Shown piece by piece: positions 55,187-64,000 of a stretch of 64,000 bases of DNA. Under the pieces are notes generated by a model. The model was given only the letters and a program-made list of their open reading frames with translations. It did no database searches and had not been told where the DNA came from. The position numbers were made by a program, and so were the translations under genes. Source of the DNA: Aureimonas populi (GTDB taxonomy: Bacteria > Pseudomonadota > Alphaproteobacteria > Rhizobiales > Rhizobiaceae); assembly GCF_017815515.1 (NCBI RefSeq), contig NZ_CP072611.1:62001-126000 (forward strand), read 5' to 3'. Within the stretch, counting starts at the first letter, position 1, and each line of letters opens with the position of its first letter.

Positions 55187-56707
55187 ATGGCCGAAGCAGC
55201 ACAGACGAAACGCAAGGAGACCGAGGCACCGAGCCTGCCTTGGAAGCCCCTGCCGATCTTCGGCGGCCTTGCCCTCTTTGCCCTCGTCCTCCTGCTGCCG
55301 CCTCCCCCCGGCCTCTCTCCGGAAGGCTGGCGCGTCGTCGCCACGGCCGTCCTGATGATCGCATGGTGGATCAGCGAGGCGATTCCGGTGCCCGTCACCG
55401 CGCTCGTCCCCATCGCCGCGCTTCCCATGCTGAACGTTTCGCCCATCGGCGCCGCCACGGCGCCCTATGGCGACCCGGTCATCTTCCTTTTCATGGGCGG
55501 CTTCGTGCTGGCGCTGGCGATGGAGCGCTCCAACCTCCATCGCCGCATCGCGCTCAACATCGTGGCCCGCACCGGCACGCAGCAGCATCGCGTCGTCGCC
55601 GGCTTCATGGCCGCCACCGCCTTCTGCTCCATGTGGGTATCGAACACGGCGACGGCGGTGATGATGCTGCCCGTGGCGCTCTCGGTCGCCGGCCTCCTGG
55701 GCAATGATGGCGCGGACGGCCGGCGGTTCTCCCTGGCCCTGCTGCTGTCCGTGGCCTATGCCGCCTCCATCGGCGGCATCACCACGCTGATCGGCACCCC
55801 GCCCAACGCGCTTCTGGCCGGCCTTCTCAACCAGACCTATGGCTACGATATCGGCTTCGCGCGCTGGATGAGCATCGGCGTGCCGGTGGCCGCGGTGATG
55901 CTGGTGCTGTGCTGGCTGCTGCTCACTCGCTTCGCCATCCGCCTGCCTCGCGTGGAGATCGAGGGTGCGGGCGAGCTCATCCGCGACGAGCTGTCCAAGC
56001 TCGGCCCCTGGCGGCCGGCGGAGGTGCGCGTCGGGATCGTCTTCCTCGTCACCGCCACGGCCTGGATCTTCCGCACCATCCTCGACGATTACATTCCCGG
56101 CCTGTCCGATTCCTCCATCGCCATCCTGGCCGCCCTGGTGCTGTTCTCGGTGCCTTCCGGCGAGCCGAAGGGCGGGGCGCTGATGGACTGGAACACGGCC
56201 ATGGGCCTGCCCTGGGGCGTGCTGATCCTGTTCGGCGGGGGCCTGAGCCTCGCGGCGGCGGTGACGGGCACCGGGCTCGACACATGGATCGGCTCGCTTC
56301 TCGGCGATGCCGCCAGGGGTCTGCCCCTCTTGGCCGTGGTCGCGCTGGTGGTGGTGGTGGTGCTCTTCCTCACCGAGTTCATCTCCAACACCGCCACCGC
56401 GGCCGCCTTCGTGCCGCTGGTGGCCGCGCTGGCCATCAGCCTTGGAGAGAACCCGCTGATCCTGGCGATCCCCGCCACCTTCGCCGCCGCCATGGCCTTC
56501 ATGCTGCCCGTCGCCACGCCCCCCAACGCGCTGGTCTTCGGCTCAGGCCATGTCAGCCTGCCGCAGATGGCGCGCAACGGCTTCTGGCTGAACATCGTGG
56601 CCATGGTGGTGATCTCCACCTTCGCCTACTGGCTGGTCATGCTGCTGTTCGGCGTGACGGCGGGCGAGATCCCGGGCTGGGCCGCACGCGCGGGGCTGGA
56701 CGACTGA
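55187..56707 (+). CDS. SLC13/DASS-family carboxylate or sulphate carrier
   Basis: 506-aa inner-membrane symporter with about eleven helices. Both sodium-site signatures are present: SNTATAVMMLPVA in the first half and SNTATAAAFVPLV in the second, each after a conserved hairpin (GDPVIFLFMGGFVLALAMER; ILFGGGLSL). Substrates in this family are dicarboxylates, citrate or sulphate; the sequence does not decide. I chose ATG 55187 (MAEAAQTKRKETE). It stands alone between two peptidoglycan enzyme genes. Confidence 0.9.
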   Translation: MAEAAQTKRKETEAPSLPWKPLPIFGGLALFALVLLLPPPPGLSPEGWRVVATAVLMIAWWISEAIPVPVTALVPIAALPMLNVSPIGAATAPYGDPVIFLFMGGFVLALAMERSNLHRRIALNIVARTGTQQHRVVAGFMAATAFCSMWVSNTATAVMMLPVALSVAGLLGNDGADGRRFSLALLLSVAYAASIGGITTLIGTPPNALLAGLLNQTYGYDIGFARWMSIGVPVAAVMLVLCWLLLTRFAIRLPRVEIEGAGELIRDELSKLGPWRPAEVRVGIVFLVTATAWIFRTILDDYIPGLSDSSIAILAALVLFSVPSGEPKGGALMDWNTAMGLPWGVLILFGGGLSLAAAVTGTGLDTWIGSLLGDAARGLPLLAVVALVVVVVLFLTEFISNTATAAAFVPLVAALAISLGENPLILAIPATFAAAMAFMLPVATPPNALVFGSGHVSLPQMARNGFWLNIVAMVVISTFAYWLVMLLFGVTAGEIPGWAARAGLDD

Positions 56708-56849
56708 CATCCCTCACGGGCGGCTGGCGAAAGCGTGAGCCCGGCGCCCGGTTCGCAAACCTTTTGGTTTCGATTAGCAGCGATAGTGGCGTTTTCTCCG
56801 GCCGCATGCACCTTCCACGGGCAGGCCGGCCGTCTTCGAGGAGTGAAAC

Positions 56850-57671
56850 ATGCAGATGATTGCCAGGCTGGGGCGAGGCGCGCTCGTCGCGGGAGCCCTT
56901 CTCTTCGGCGCCGTGCCGGCTCTTGCGCAGAGCTGCGGGGACACGGCCTCGGGCTTCGGCCCGTGGCTCGAGGGTTTCAAGGGAACCGCCGCCAGCGCCG
57001 GGATTTCGCAGAACACGATCAACACCGCGCTCGGGGGCGTGACCTACAATTCGGAGGTCATCCGTCTCGACCGCAACCAGCGCTCCTTCCGCCTGTCGCT
57101 GGACGAGTTCATGGAGCGCCGCGCGCCCGCCTCCTTCGTGCAGCGCGGCAAGCGCATCATGGCCGAAAACCGCCAGATCCTCGACCGCGTGGAAAGCCAG
57201 TACGGCGTGCCGCGCGAGATCCTGGTCGCCATCTGGGGCATGGAGACGGGCTTCGGCGCCAATTCCGGCAACATGAACATCTTCCGCTCGCTAGCCACGC
57301 TCGCCTACGACTGCCGGCGATCGGACTTCTTCACCAACGAGCTGTTCGCCGCGCTCCAGATCGTCGACCGGGGCGACAAGCGCGCGCAGGACATGGTGGG
57401 CGCCTGGGCCGGAGAGATCGGGCAGACCCAGTTCCTCGCCTCCAACTATCTGCGCTACGCGGTGGATGGCGACGGCGACGGGCGGCGCGACCTCATCCGC
57501 TCGCGCGCCGACGTTCTGGCCTCCACCGCCAACTTCCTGCGCCAGCACGGCTGGCAGCCGGGCGCCGGCTACATGGAGGGCCAGCCCAACTTCGCGCGGC
57601 TGCGCGACTGGAACCGCGCCGGCGTCTACCAGCAGGCCCTGGCCCTCTTCGCCTCGCGCCTCGCGCAATAG
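56850..57671 (+). CDS. Lytic murein transglycosylase, MltB-like
   Basis: 273-aa secreted transglycosylase: signal peptide ending near ALAQ, then the SLT_2 domain with catalytic Glu132 in AIWGMETGFGANSG, QIVDRGDKRAQDMVGAWAGE and GQTQFLASNYL. It cleaves MurNAc-GlcNAc links with release of 1,6-anhydro sugars, which could feed the AmgK/MurU recycling route encoded earlier in the window. It lacks the lipobox of MltB, so it is periplasmic. GAGGAG precedes the ATG. Confidence 0.92.
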   Translation: MQMIARLGRGALVAGALLFGAVPALAQSCGDTASGFGPWLEGFKGTAASAGISQNTINTALGGVTYNSEVIRLDRNQRSFRLSLDEFMERRAPASFVQRGKRIMAENRQILDRVESQYGVPREILVAIWGMETGFGANSGNMNIFRSLATLAYDCRRSDFFTNELFAALQIVDRGDKRAQDMVGAWAGEIGQTQFLASNYLRYAVDGDGDGRRDLIRSRADVLASTANFLRQHGWQPGAGYMEGQPNFARLRDWNRAGVYQQALALFASRLAQ

Positions 57672-57678
57672 GACGCGC

Positions 57679-57710
57679 AAGGCCCCGGCGGAGAAACCGC
57701 CGGGGCCTTT
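57679..57710 (+). terminator. Terminator between the transglycosylase and GST genes
   Basis: Perfect 13-bp stem (57679-57691 with 57697-57709), loop AGAAA, ending in CCTTT. It lies between convergent genes and could serve both. Confidence 0.88.
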
Positions 57711-57711
57711 C

Positions 57712-58434
57712 CTATTCGCCGTCCAGCTCGCGATAATGCCGGAAAATGCCGTTCTCGTTGAAGGGCAGGCGCCGGTCGCTCTTCAGATAGGCCGCGATCT
57801 TTTCCTGCACGCGCACTGTCTCCACGAGCGCGCGCACGCCTGGATAATCGCCCTCGATCACCCGCATCCGCTTCGGGAAGGCGTAGCGCAGGCCTTCCAC
57901 GAGCTGGAACAGGCCGAGATCGGCATAGGTGAGGCGCCGCCCCGCGAGATAGCCGGAGCCGTTCGCCTCGATCAGCTTCTCGTACCATCGCAGGAACTTG
58001 ACCATCCGCTCCTCGCGGAATTCCGCCGCGCGTCGGCGTGCCTCGGGCTTCTGGTCTTCGTAATAAAGCCCGATGCCGACCGGGTGGTGCACGTCGTGCG
58101 CCTCGGCCACCGCGTCGGCCGTCGTCAGCGCGATGGAGCGAGCGAACTGCCGGTCCGCCTCGCTCTCCGGCGCCAGCCCCAGCTTCTCGCCGAGATAGGC
58201 CGCGATGACGCCTGCCTGCGAAACGACCGTATCGCCGTCCACCAGGAAGGGCGGCGCGAAGGGTATATGCGGCCCGCGCCCCTCCTGGAACGCGCTCATC
58301 GCCGCCATGCCCCCGCCCTCCTCCTCCGGCAGGCGCACAACGTCGCGATAGGGCGCGCCGGCCGCCTCCAGCACGAGGCGGGGAAACTCGCCGCGCCCCG
58401 GGATTTCGGCCCAGTAATAGAGATCATAGACCAT
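57712..58434 (-). CDS. Glutathione S-transferase
   Basis: 240 aa, thioredoxin-like N-domain (VYDLYYWAEIPGRGEFPRLV, then VDGDTVVSQAGVIAAYLG, the glutathione-binding Gln-Ser) and all-alpha C-domain (GSGYLAGRRLTYADLGLFQL). It resembles mu/sigma-like bacterial GSTs; substrate unknown. Its ATG overlaps the stop of the catalase-family gene by one base, so the two are co-expressed. Confidence 0.9.
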   Translation of the reverse strand: MVYDLYYWAEIPGRGEFPRLVLEAAGAPYRDVVRLPEEEGGGMAAMSAFQEGRGPHIPFAPPFLVDGDTVVSQAGVIAAYLGEKLGLAPESEADRQFARSIALTTADAVAEAHDVHHPVGIGLYYEDQKPEARRRAAEFREERMVKFLRWYEKLIEANGSGYLAGRRLTYADLGLFQLVEGLRYAFPKRMRVIEGDYPGVRALVETVRVQEKIAAYLKSDRRLPFNENGIFRHYRELDGE

Positions 58435-59549
58435 CAGACGCCGATATCCTCGCGCCGGGCCGGCTCATGGATCGGGCAGCCGTTGAAGCGCCCCCGGAAG
58501 GCGGCCGACATTTCGTAAGAGGGCTTGCGCACGCGCATGATGGAGCCGAGCGGGCGATGGGCGGCCAGCGTGTGCCAGGGCGAGAAAGCCAAGCCGTCGT
58601 CGAGTTTGCGGGCGCGCTCCTCGCTCCACGAGTCCTGGCTCGCCACGCGGATGCGCGCCACCGGCAGATAGGGGCTCCCCGTTTGCGGCCAGACCACCGA
58701 CGCGTCCTCCAGCGGCATGGTCTTCGGATCGGTGAGGAGCTGGGCGCGCACCTCCCAGACACCCTCCCCGCGCTCGAAAAACGCCTGCACCGCCTCGCGC
58801 AGCGCGTCCGGGCGCCCCATGGAATGGACAGGTGCATCCTTGAGCGCCTTGAGGCCGGGCGAAACAGGGACAACGGTCAGCTTGGCCATGTAGCGGCCGA
58901 AGAGGATCGGCGCCTGCGTGAAGAAGGTCTCCCCAAGGATATGCGTATCGGGATGGCCGCCGAGCGCCTTCAACGTCGCGCTTTCCCCGCCCACGGCCTC
59001 CAGCGTGCTTTCCGCCCCGCGCAACGCGGCCGAAAGCACCTTCTTCAGGATTTGCGGCTGGTCCGTCGTGCGGGAGAGCAGCTTGAGGTTCTTCAGGAAG
59101 GCCGCTGCGGTGGGCGCCACGAAAGCCGGGCCGTTGACTGTGACGAAGTCCTGCGTCCGCTCGCCCTCCGCTCCCGGCAGGCGCTCGCCCTCCACGCCCA
59201 CCACCTTGATCGCAAGGCCGCGCGGCGTGGTGACGGAATCGTCCAGAAGGTCACCCGGATTGGTCGAGAAGCGCAGGATGACGGGGTAGGTCCGCGCTTG
59301 CGAGAACAGGCCTTGGCGCAACTCCGCGCACAGGCCGCCCAGCACCTCGAACTCGCCGACCAGAAGGCCGTGGGCCTTGGCGTGGACGCTGCGCACCGCA
59401 TGGCCGTAATCGGTCGAGGTGATCTCGACGATCCGGCGCATTTCCTCGCGCAACGCCTCGGCCGTCCGCGCCTCGTTCTCCTCCTCCACCTCGAAGGCCG
59501 GATCGTAGGCGACGGGTCGGCGGGCGATCTTCTGGTAGAGCGACGGCAT
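58434..59549 (-). CDS. Short catalase-family haem protein
   Basis: 371 aa, shorter than the 480 or more residues of typical monofunctional catalases. The distal His region is recognisable (AVRSVHAKAHGLLVGEFEVL), as are RFSTNPGDLLDD and VNGPAFVAPTAAAFLKNLK. The usual proximal-tyrosine signature is not seen; in its place stands FSPWHTLAAHRPLGSIMRVR, as in the small catalase-related proteins. These may act on organic or lipid hydroperoxides. AGGGG precedes the ATG. An EcfG-type promoter lies upstream. Confidence 0.85.
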   Translation of the reverse strand: MPSLYQKIARRPVAYDPAFEVEEENEARTAEALREEMRRIVEITSTDYGHAVRSVHAKAHGLLVGEFEVLGGLCAELRQGLFSQARTYPVILRFSTNPGDLLDDSVTTPRGLAIKVVGVEGERLPGAEGERTQDFVTVNGPAFVAPTAAAFLKNLKLLSRTTDQPQILKKVLSAALRGAESTLEAVGGESATLKALGGHPDTHILGETFFTQAPILFGRYMAKLTVVPVSPGLKALKDAPVHSMGRPDALREAVQAFFERGEGVWEVRAQLLTDPKTMPLEDASVVWPQTGSPYLPVARIRVASQDSWSEERARKLDDGLAFSPWHTLAAHRPLGSIMRVRKPSYEMSAAFRGRFNGCPIHEPARREDIGV

Positions 59550-59584
59550 GAGCGGCCCCTGGCATGGAGGGAGGATACCGCTCG

Positions 59585-59610
59585 AACGCCCGCGCCATGG
59601 CGGGCGTTCC
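59585..59610 (-). promoter_or_regulatory. EcfG-type general-stress promoter of the catalase-GST operon
   Basis: On the minus strand GGAAC (59610-59606), 17 bases, CGTT (59588-59585): an exact match to the consensus of the alphaproteobacterial general stress sigma factor. The ATG is 35 bases beyond. The same bases form part of a 10-bp hairpin (GAACGCCCGC with its complement) that could instead end the upstream nucleotidase transcript, but no T run follows it. Confidence 0.6.
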
Positions 59611-59630
59611 GTTTCCCGCGCCGGCTGGGC

Positions 59631-61226
59631 CTATTCGACCTCGGTGATGCGCCCGTCCGTATAGGGCTCGTAACCGCCCGAGTGCGCGGCCAGATACTCC
59701 ACCACGACCGTGTCGATGGTGGGCCCGAAATCATAGGCATTGTCGGCGGTGACGAAGCTGTCGTAGCCGTCGCCGCCATTGCGCATGAAGTTGTTGGAGG
59801 CCACGAGATAGGTCGCGGCCGGGTCGATGGCGACCCATTCCTCGCCGTCCTTCACGCGCACCTCGCGGATGCGGCTGCCCGGCTCGGCGGCGCGCGTCCA
59901 CTCGTACTGGAGGCCGGCGACCTGCGGGAACCGGCCCGCGCCGTCCTCCACCTGTCCGACACCGTTCTCCAGCGCCGCCACGAGGTCGGCGCCCGAGACC
60001 TCGAAGGTGGAGAGCGTGTTGAGGAAGGGCAGGACCGTGAGGATTTCGCCCTGCGTCACCTCGCCCTCGTCGATGGAGGCGCGCAGCCCGCCGCCGTTGA
60101 TGATGACGACCTGCACGCCCTGCCCCTGCGTGCGCTCCAGCATGGCGTCCGCCACGAGGTTGCCCATCTCGCACTCCTGGATGCGGCAGGTCTCGCGCGA
60201 GCCGTCGATCGGGCCGGCGGCGGAGGCGACGACGCGGGCCCGGATCTCCTCCAGCGGCTCGGCGAGTTCGACGACGCGCGCGACGATCTCGGGGTCCTCG
60301 TCGAAGGAGGCGTCGAGCAGGATAGGGTCGCCCGAGGCGGCGGTGACGACGCCCTCCTCGTCGAAGGTCACGGTCAGCTCGCCCAGATACTTCGTATAGG
60401 AATAGGCCTGCACGATAGGCACCTCGGCGCCCGAGGGCCCCGCGACCATGGTCGGGTAGGCGCCGCCGGCATCCTCGTCGTCGTTCGACAGAAGCGTTTG
60501 GGAGTGGCCGCCGACGATCACGTCGATGCCCTCGATCTCGGCGGCGAGCCGCTTGTCCAACTCGTAGCCGACATGGGAGAGGAGCACGATCTTGTTGACG
60601 CCCTCCCCCTCCAGGCGCTCCACCTCGCGCCGGATGGCCACGGCGGGGCGCTCGAAGGCGACCTCGCCGGTGGTGGCCAGCTCGGGCGTATCCTCGGCCA
60701 CGACGCCGATCACGCCGATCCGCTCCCCGCCCACCTCGACGATGGTGGAGCCTTCGATCGACCCGTCGGCCAGCGCCGGCTCGTTGGCCGGGTCGATATT
60801 GGCGCCGAGCAGAGGGATATCCAGCGCGTTCGCGAAGGCTTCGAGATCGGCCGGGCCGTTGTCGAACTCGTGGTTGCCGACCGCCATCGCATGGTAGCCG
60901 AGCCGGTTGATCATCTCGGCGGCCGCCTCGCCGCCGTACTGGGTGAAGAACAGCGTGCCCTGGAACCAGTCGCCCGCATCGAGCACCAGCGGATTGGCCG
61001 CCGCCGCCGTGCGCTGCGACAGTGCGGTGGCCAGCCGCGCCACGCCTCCGAAGCACTCGTTTGCGGCGGCCTGCTCCTGCGAGCAGGCGGAATCGGAGGC
61101 GTTGATCGGCTCGAAACGGTCGTGAACGTCGTTCGTATGCAGGATCGTCAGCTCGAAGGCCTGCGCGGGCAGCGCCACGCCCGCAAGCAGGGCGGAAAGA
61201 GCGGCGGCAAGGGTTCTGTTCGTCAT
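59631..61226 (-). CDS. 5'-nucleotidase / 2',3'-cyclic phosphodiesterase, UshA-like
   Basis: 531-aa periplasmic enzyme: signal peptide ending PAQA-F, calcineurin-type metallophosphatase domain (ELTILHTNDVHDRFEP, VLDAGDWFQGTLF, AVGNHEFDNG, VGGHSQTLL) and C-terminal nucleotidase domain (INGGGLRASIDEG, NNFMRNGGDGYDSF). It salvages extracellular nucleotides and phosphate. I chose ATG 61226, which has GAGG six bases before; a second ATG stands two codons earlier. Its four cysteines lie in two pairs (DSACS...ANECF; TCRIQEC) that may form disulphides. Confidence 0.92.
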   Translation of the reverse strand: MTNRTLAAALSALLAGVALPAQAFELTILHTNDVHDRFEPINASDSACSQEQAAANECFGGVARLATALSQRTAAAANPLVLDAGDWFQGTLFFTQYGGEAAAEMINRLGYHAMAVGNHEFDNGPADLEAFANALDIPLLGANIDPANEPALADGSIEGSTIVEVGGERIGVIGVVAEDTPELATTGEVAFERPAVAIRREVERLEGEGVNKIVLLSHVGYELDKRLAAEIEGIDVIVGGHSQTLLSNDDEDAGGAYPTMVAGPSGAEVPIVQAYSYTKYLGELTVTFDEEGVVTAASGDPILLDASFDEDPEIVARVVELAEPLEEIRARVVASAAGPIDGSRETCRIQECEMGNLVADAMLERTQGQGVQVVIINGGGLRASIDEGEVTQGEILTVLPFLNTLSTFEVSGADLVAALENGVGQVEDGAGRFPQVAGLQYEWTRAAEPGSRIREVRVKDGEEWVAIDPAATYLVASNNFMRNGGDGYDSFVTADNAYDFGPTIDTVVVEYLAAHSGGYEPYTDGRITEVE

Positions 61227-61409
61227 CGTCATCCTCGAGCTGGCCGGAACGGACATGCGCGCCCTCCCCCGTTGCTTTCATTTGCACGTCGGGCGCTGAC
61301 CAAAGTCAAGGCGGCGGCGCCACCATCCACGGTTTGCGTGTCGCGCATTTGACAGGAGGGCGCGCATGTCCGATTCCCCCTTCTCACCATCATGCGGAGG
61401 GGACTGGCG

Positions 61410-63593
61410 ATGAACGACCATATCGAGATCCACGGGCTGGCGATCGCGCCCGAACTGAAGGCCTTCACGGAGAACGAGGCGCTGCCCGGCACGGGGATCG
61501 AGCCGGACGCCTTCTGGAAGGCGCTGTCGGACCTCCTGCACGAGCTGGCGCCCAGGAACCGGGAGCTGCTGGCCGTTCGCGACGAATTGCAGGCGCGTAT
61601 CGACGCGTGGAACGCCGAGCGGCAGGGCCGGGCGGTGGACGGAGCCGAGGTGGAGGCGTTCCTGCGCGAGATCGGCTATCTCGTGGATGGGGGCCCGGCC
61701 TTCTCGGTCGAGACCGCCAATGTCGATCCCGAGATCGCCTCCATCGCCGGACCCCAGCTCGTGGTGCCGGTGACGAATGCGCGCTACGCGCTGAACGCGG
61801 CCAACGCCCGCTGGGGCTCGCTCTACGATGCGCTCTACGGCACGGACGCGATTTCCGAGGACGGCGGCGCGGCGAAGGGCAAGGGCTACAACCCGGCGCG
61901 CGGCGCCAGGGTCATCGCCTGGGCGCGCGAGTTCCTGGACGCCTCCGCGCCGCTGAACGGCACGTCCTGGGCCGATGTCACGGGCTTTGCGGTGGAGAAC
62001 GGCCGGCTCGACATCGCAATCGAGGGCGGACGCCGCATTCCGCTGGCCGACCCGGCCCAGTTCGCCGGCTACCGGGGCGAGCCTTCCGCGCCCACCAGCG
62101 TGCTCCTGCGCACCAACGGGCTCCATGCCGAGCTGGTGATCGACCGCTCCTCGCCCATCGGCTCGACCGACAAGGCGGGCATCTCGGACGTGATCCTCGA
62201 ATCGGCGCTCACCACCATCCAGGACTGCGAGGATTCGGTCGCCGCCGTCGATGCCGAGGACAAGGTCCTCGTCTATCGCAACTGGCTCGGCCTGATGAAG
62301 GGCGACCTCGCCGACACGTTCGAGAAGGGCGGCAAGACGCTGACGCGGCGGCTGAACCCCGACCGTGAATACACCGCGCCGGACGGACGGCCCCTCGCCC
62401 TGCCGGGCCGCTCGCTGATGCTGGTGCGCAATGTCGGGCACCTGATGACGAACCCGGCGGTGCGCCTGAAGGACGGCTCCGAAGCGCCCGAAGGGCTCAT
62501 GGACGCCCTGTTCACCTCCCTCATCGCCATGCACGACCTCAACAAGGTGGAGGGGGACAAGAACTCCCGCGCCGGCTCCATCTACATCGTCAAGCCGAAG
62601 ATGCACGGGCCGGACGAGGTCGCCTTCGCGAACGAGACCTTCGCCCGCGTGGAGCGCGCCCTCGGCCTTGCCGAGAACACGATCAAGATGGGCATCATGG
62701 ACGAGGAGCGCCGCACCACGGTGAACCTTGCCGAATGCATCCGGCAGGCCCGCCACCGCGTCGTCTTCATCAACACCGGCTTCCTCGACCGCACCGGCGA
62801 CGAGATGCACACCTCGATGGAACTCGGCCCGATGATCCGCAAGGGCGACATGAAGGCCTCGACCTGGATCAAGGCCTATGAGGACCGCAATGTCGACGTG
62901 GGCCTGGCCTGCGGGCTGAAGGGGCAGGCGCAGATCGGCAAGGGCATGTGGGCCATGCCCGACATGATGGCCGCGATGCTGGAGCAGAAGATCGGCCACC
63001 CGCAGGCCGGCGCCAACACGGCCTGGGTGCCCTCCCCCACCGCCGCCACGCTCCATGCCACGCATTACCACCGCATCTCGGTGGCCGAGCGGCAGGCCGA
63101 GATCGCCGGGCGCACGCGCGCCAGCCTGTCGGACATCCTCACCATCCCCGTCGCCACGCGGCCGAACTGGACGCCGCAGGACGTGCAGGCCGAGCTCGAC
63201 AACAACGCGCAGGGCATTCTCGGCTATGTCGTGCGCTGGGTGGACGCCGGCATCGGCTGCTCCAAGGTGCCCGACATCAACGATGTCGGCCTGATGGAGG
63301 ACCGCGCCACCTGCCGCATCTCCTCCCAGCACATCGCCAACTGGCTGCGCCACGGCGTGGTGAGCGAGGATCAGGTCGTCGAGACAATGCGGCGCATGGC
63401 CAGGGTGGTGGACGGGCAGAACGCCGCCGACCCCTCCTACGAGCGCATGGCGGACGATTTCGAGGCCTCCATCGCCTTCCACGCCGCGCTCGACCTCGTC
63501 CTCAAGGGGCGCGAGCAGCCGAACGGCTACACCGAGCCCGTCCTGCACCGCCGCCGGCTGGAAAAGAAGGCGCGCGCGCGCGCCGGGGGCTGA
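61410..63593 (+). CDS. glcB: Malate synthase G
   Basis: Glyoxylate-shunt enzyme condensing glyoxylate with acetyl-CoA, 727 aa, the single-chain G form. Typical segments: [16 protein letters not shown], the catalytic [33 protein letters not shown] with [13 protein letters not shown], and [16 protein letters not shown]. The ATG at 61410 has GGAGGGG seven bases upstream; an ATG six codons earlier has none. Divergent from the nucleotidase gene (183 bp between the starts). With PHB depolymerase it allows growth on C2 units. Confidence 0.97.
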   Translation: MNDHIEIHGLAIAPELKAFTENEALPGTGIEPDAFWKALSDLLHELAPRNRELLAVRDELQARIDAWNAERQGRAVDGAEVEAFLREIGYLVDGGPAFSVETANVDPEIASIAGPQLVVPVTNARYALNAANARWGSLYDALYGTDAISEDGGAAKGKGYNPARGARVIAWAREFLDASAPLNGTSWADVTGFAVENGRLDIAIEGGRRIPLADPAQFAGYRGEPSAPTSVLLRTNGLHAELVIDRSSPIGSTDKAGISDVILESALTTIQDCEDSVAAVDAEDKVLVYRNWLGLMKGDLADTFEKGGKTLTRRLNPDREYTAPDGRPLALPGRSLMLVRNVGHLMTNPAVRLKDGSEAPEGLMDALFTSLIAMHDLNKVEGDKNSRAGSIYIVKPKMHGPDEVAFANETFARVERALGLAENTIKMGIMDEERRTTVNLAECIRQARHRVVFINTGFLDRTGDEMHTSMELGPMIRKGDMKASTWIKAYEDRNVDVGLACGLKGQAQIGKGMWAMPDMMAAMLEQKIGHPQAGANTAWVPSPTAATLHATHYHRISVAERQAEIAGRTRASLSDILTIPVATRPNWTPQDVQAELDNNAQGILGYVVRWVDAGIGCSKVPDINDVGLMEDRATCRISSQHIANWLRHGVVSEDQVVETMRRMARVVDGQNAADPSYERMADDFEASIAFHAALDLVLKGREQPNGYTEPVLHRRRLEKKARARAGG

Positions 63594-63598
63594 GCGGA

Positions 63599-63625
63599 AA
63601 AGGGGCCGCGAAGGCGGCCCCTTTC
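63599..63625 (+). terminator. Terminator after glcB
   Basis: Perfect 11-bp stem (63599-63609 with 63614-63624), loop GAAG, ending in TTT. It lies between convergent genes. Confidence 0.85.
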
Positions 63626-63628
63626 CTC

Positions 63629-64000
63629 CTACTCGGCCGCGATGCTGGCCGGCTCCGGCCGCACCCAGCGGCTGGAGCAGACGATACGGCTCGGATCGCA
63701 GCGGTCGCGATAGCGCGCTGCCACGTTCACCACCTCGTCCAAAAGGCCCTCCGAAAGGCGCGTCGGCTCAAGTCCGAGCTTGAGGAGCGTGTCGTTGGCC
63801 ACCACCAGCTCGTTTTCCGGCGCTTCCTTGCGCGGGTTGTCCATGAACTCCACCGGCACGCCGGTCTTCTGCGAGATCAGCTGCGCCAGGTCACGCACCC
63901 GGTGCGTCTCCGTCATCTGGTTCAGGATGCGCACCCGCTCGCCCCGCGCCGGGCCGGAGCCCAGCGCCAGCTCGATGCAGCGCACCGTGTCGCGGATGTG
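63629..64000 (-). CDS. UDP-sulfoquinovose synthase-like epimerase (3' part)
   Basis: Only the C-terminal 120 or so residues lie in the window; the gene continues past its right edge. ILNQMTETHRVRDLAQLI, VEFMDNPRKEAPENEL and LGLEPTRLSEGLLDEVV match the C-terminal half of SqdB-type extended SDR enzymes, which make UDP-sulfoquinovose for sulpholipid, and of close relatives of unknown substrate. The catalytic and NAD-binding parts are outside the window, so the assignment is by the tail only. Confidence 0.7.
   Translation of the reverse strand, partial: HIRDTVRCIELALGSGPARGERVRILNQMTETHRVRDLAQLISQKTGVPVEFMDNPRKEAPENELVVANDTLLKLGLEPTRLSEGLLDEVVNVAARYRDRCDPSRIVCSSRWVRPEPASIAAE

Overview
The window is gene-dense, GC-rich chromosomal DNA from an alphaproteobacterium of the order Hyphomicrobiales (Rhizobiales). 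The evidence is gene content and order: chvI-chvG-hprK-manX-ptsH-ahcY, then divL, tsaE, amgK, murU, addB, addA and trxA, then folC-accD-trpA-trpB-trpF on the opposite strand. A dnaK/dnaJ/pmtA block, actS-actR beside mmcB, and a polA-linked small RNA add to this. I cannot place the family or genus from sequence alone. I see no rRNA, tRNA, insertion sequence, prophage, integron or CRISPR array, so this looks like core chromosome.

Layout. 142-5511: the acid/envelope-stress two-component system ChvG/ChvI, followed by a regulatory phosphotransferase set without sugar permease (short HPr kinase, EIIA-Man, HPr), and SAH hydrolase behind a palindromic operator candidate. 5736-17586: a long rightward run that starts with a DivL-type pseudokinase (tyrosine in place of the phospho-histidine). 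It continues with a TsaE-AmgK fusion, a MurU-like nucleotidyltransferase, the AddB/AddA recombination nuclease and thioredoxin. 29920 down to 17638, leftward: polA, pyrF, a DUF1330 protein, a PHB depolymerase, a DUF2852 membrane protein, a YgjP-type metalloprotease, trpF, trpB, an unknown Trp-rich gene, trpA, accD and folC. 29921-30422: a structured intergenic region carrying a roughly 155-nt small RNA with three C-rich hairpin loops and a strong terminator.

30423-41275: M20 dipeptidase, a palindromic repeat, an ArsC/Spx-like protein, an orphan Bug-family binding protein, a MipA/OmpV-type porin, an alpha/beta hydrolase, a DUF3563 mini-protein and a class A penicillin-binding protein. A leftward four-gene membrane/stress operon follows; its first gene is a 24-residue membrane peptide. 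41276-47683: dnaK with a heat-shock-type promoter, an OafA-like acyltransferase, dnaJ, two tandem PmtA-like methyltransferases and an HdeD-like protein. 47690-64000: SDR oxidoreductase, hrpB helicase, actS/actR redox regulators, mmcB, a CueR-type regulator, an L,D-transpeptidase lipoprotein, an SLC13 carrier and a lytic transglycosylase. After these come a GST/catalase pair behind an exact EcfG-type promoter match, a UshA-like nucleotidase, malate synthase G, and the 3' part of a SqdB-like epimerase cut by the window edge.

Common themes are envelope homeostasis (ChvGI, PBP, Ldt, Mlt, MurNAc recycling, PmtA, holin/DUF3618 operon), cell-cycle control (divL and mmcB both carry CtrA-type 8-mers upstream) and stress regulation (RpoH-type and EcfG-type promoter candidates). 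The most noteworthy items are the C-loop small RNA, the unknown Trp-rich gene embedded between trpB and trpA, and the four-gene membrane/stress operon with its 24-residue peptide.
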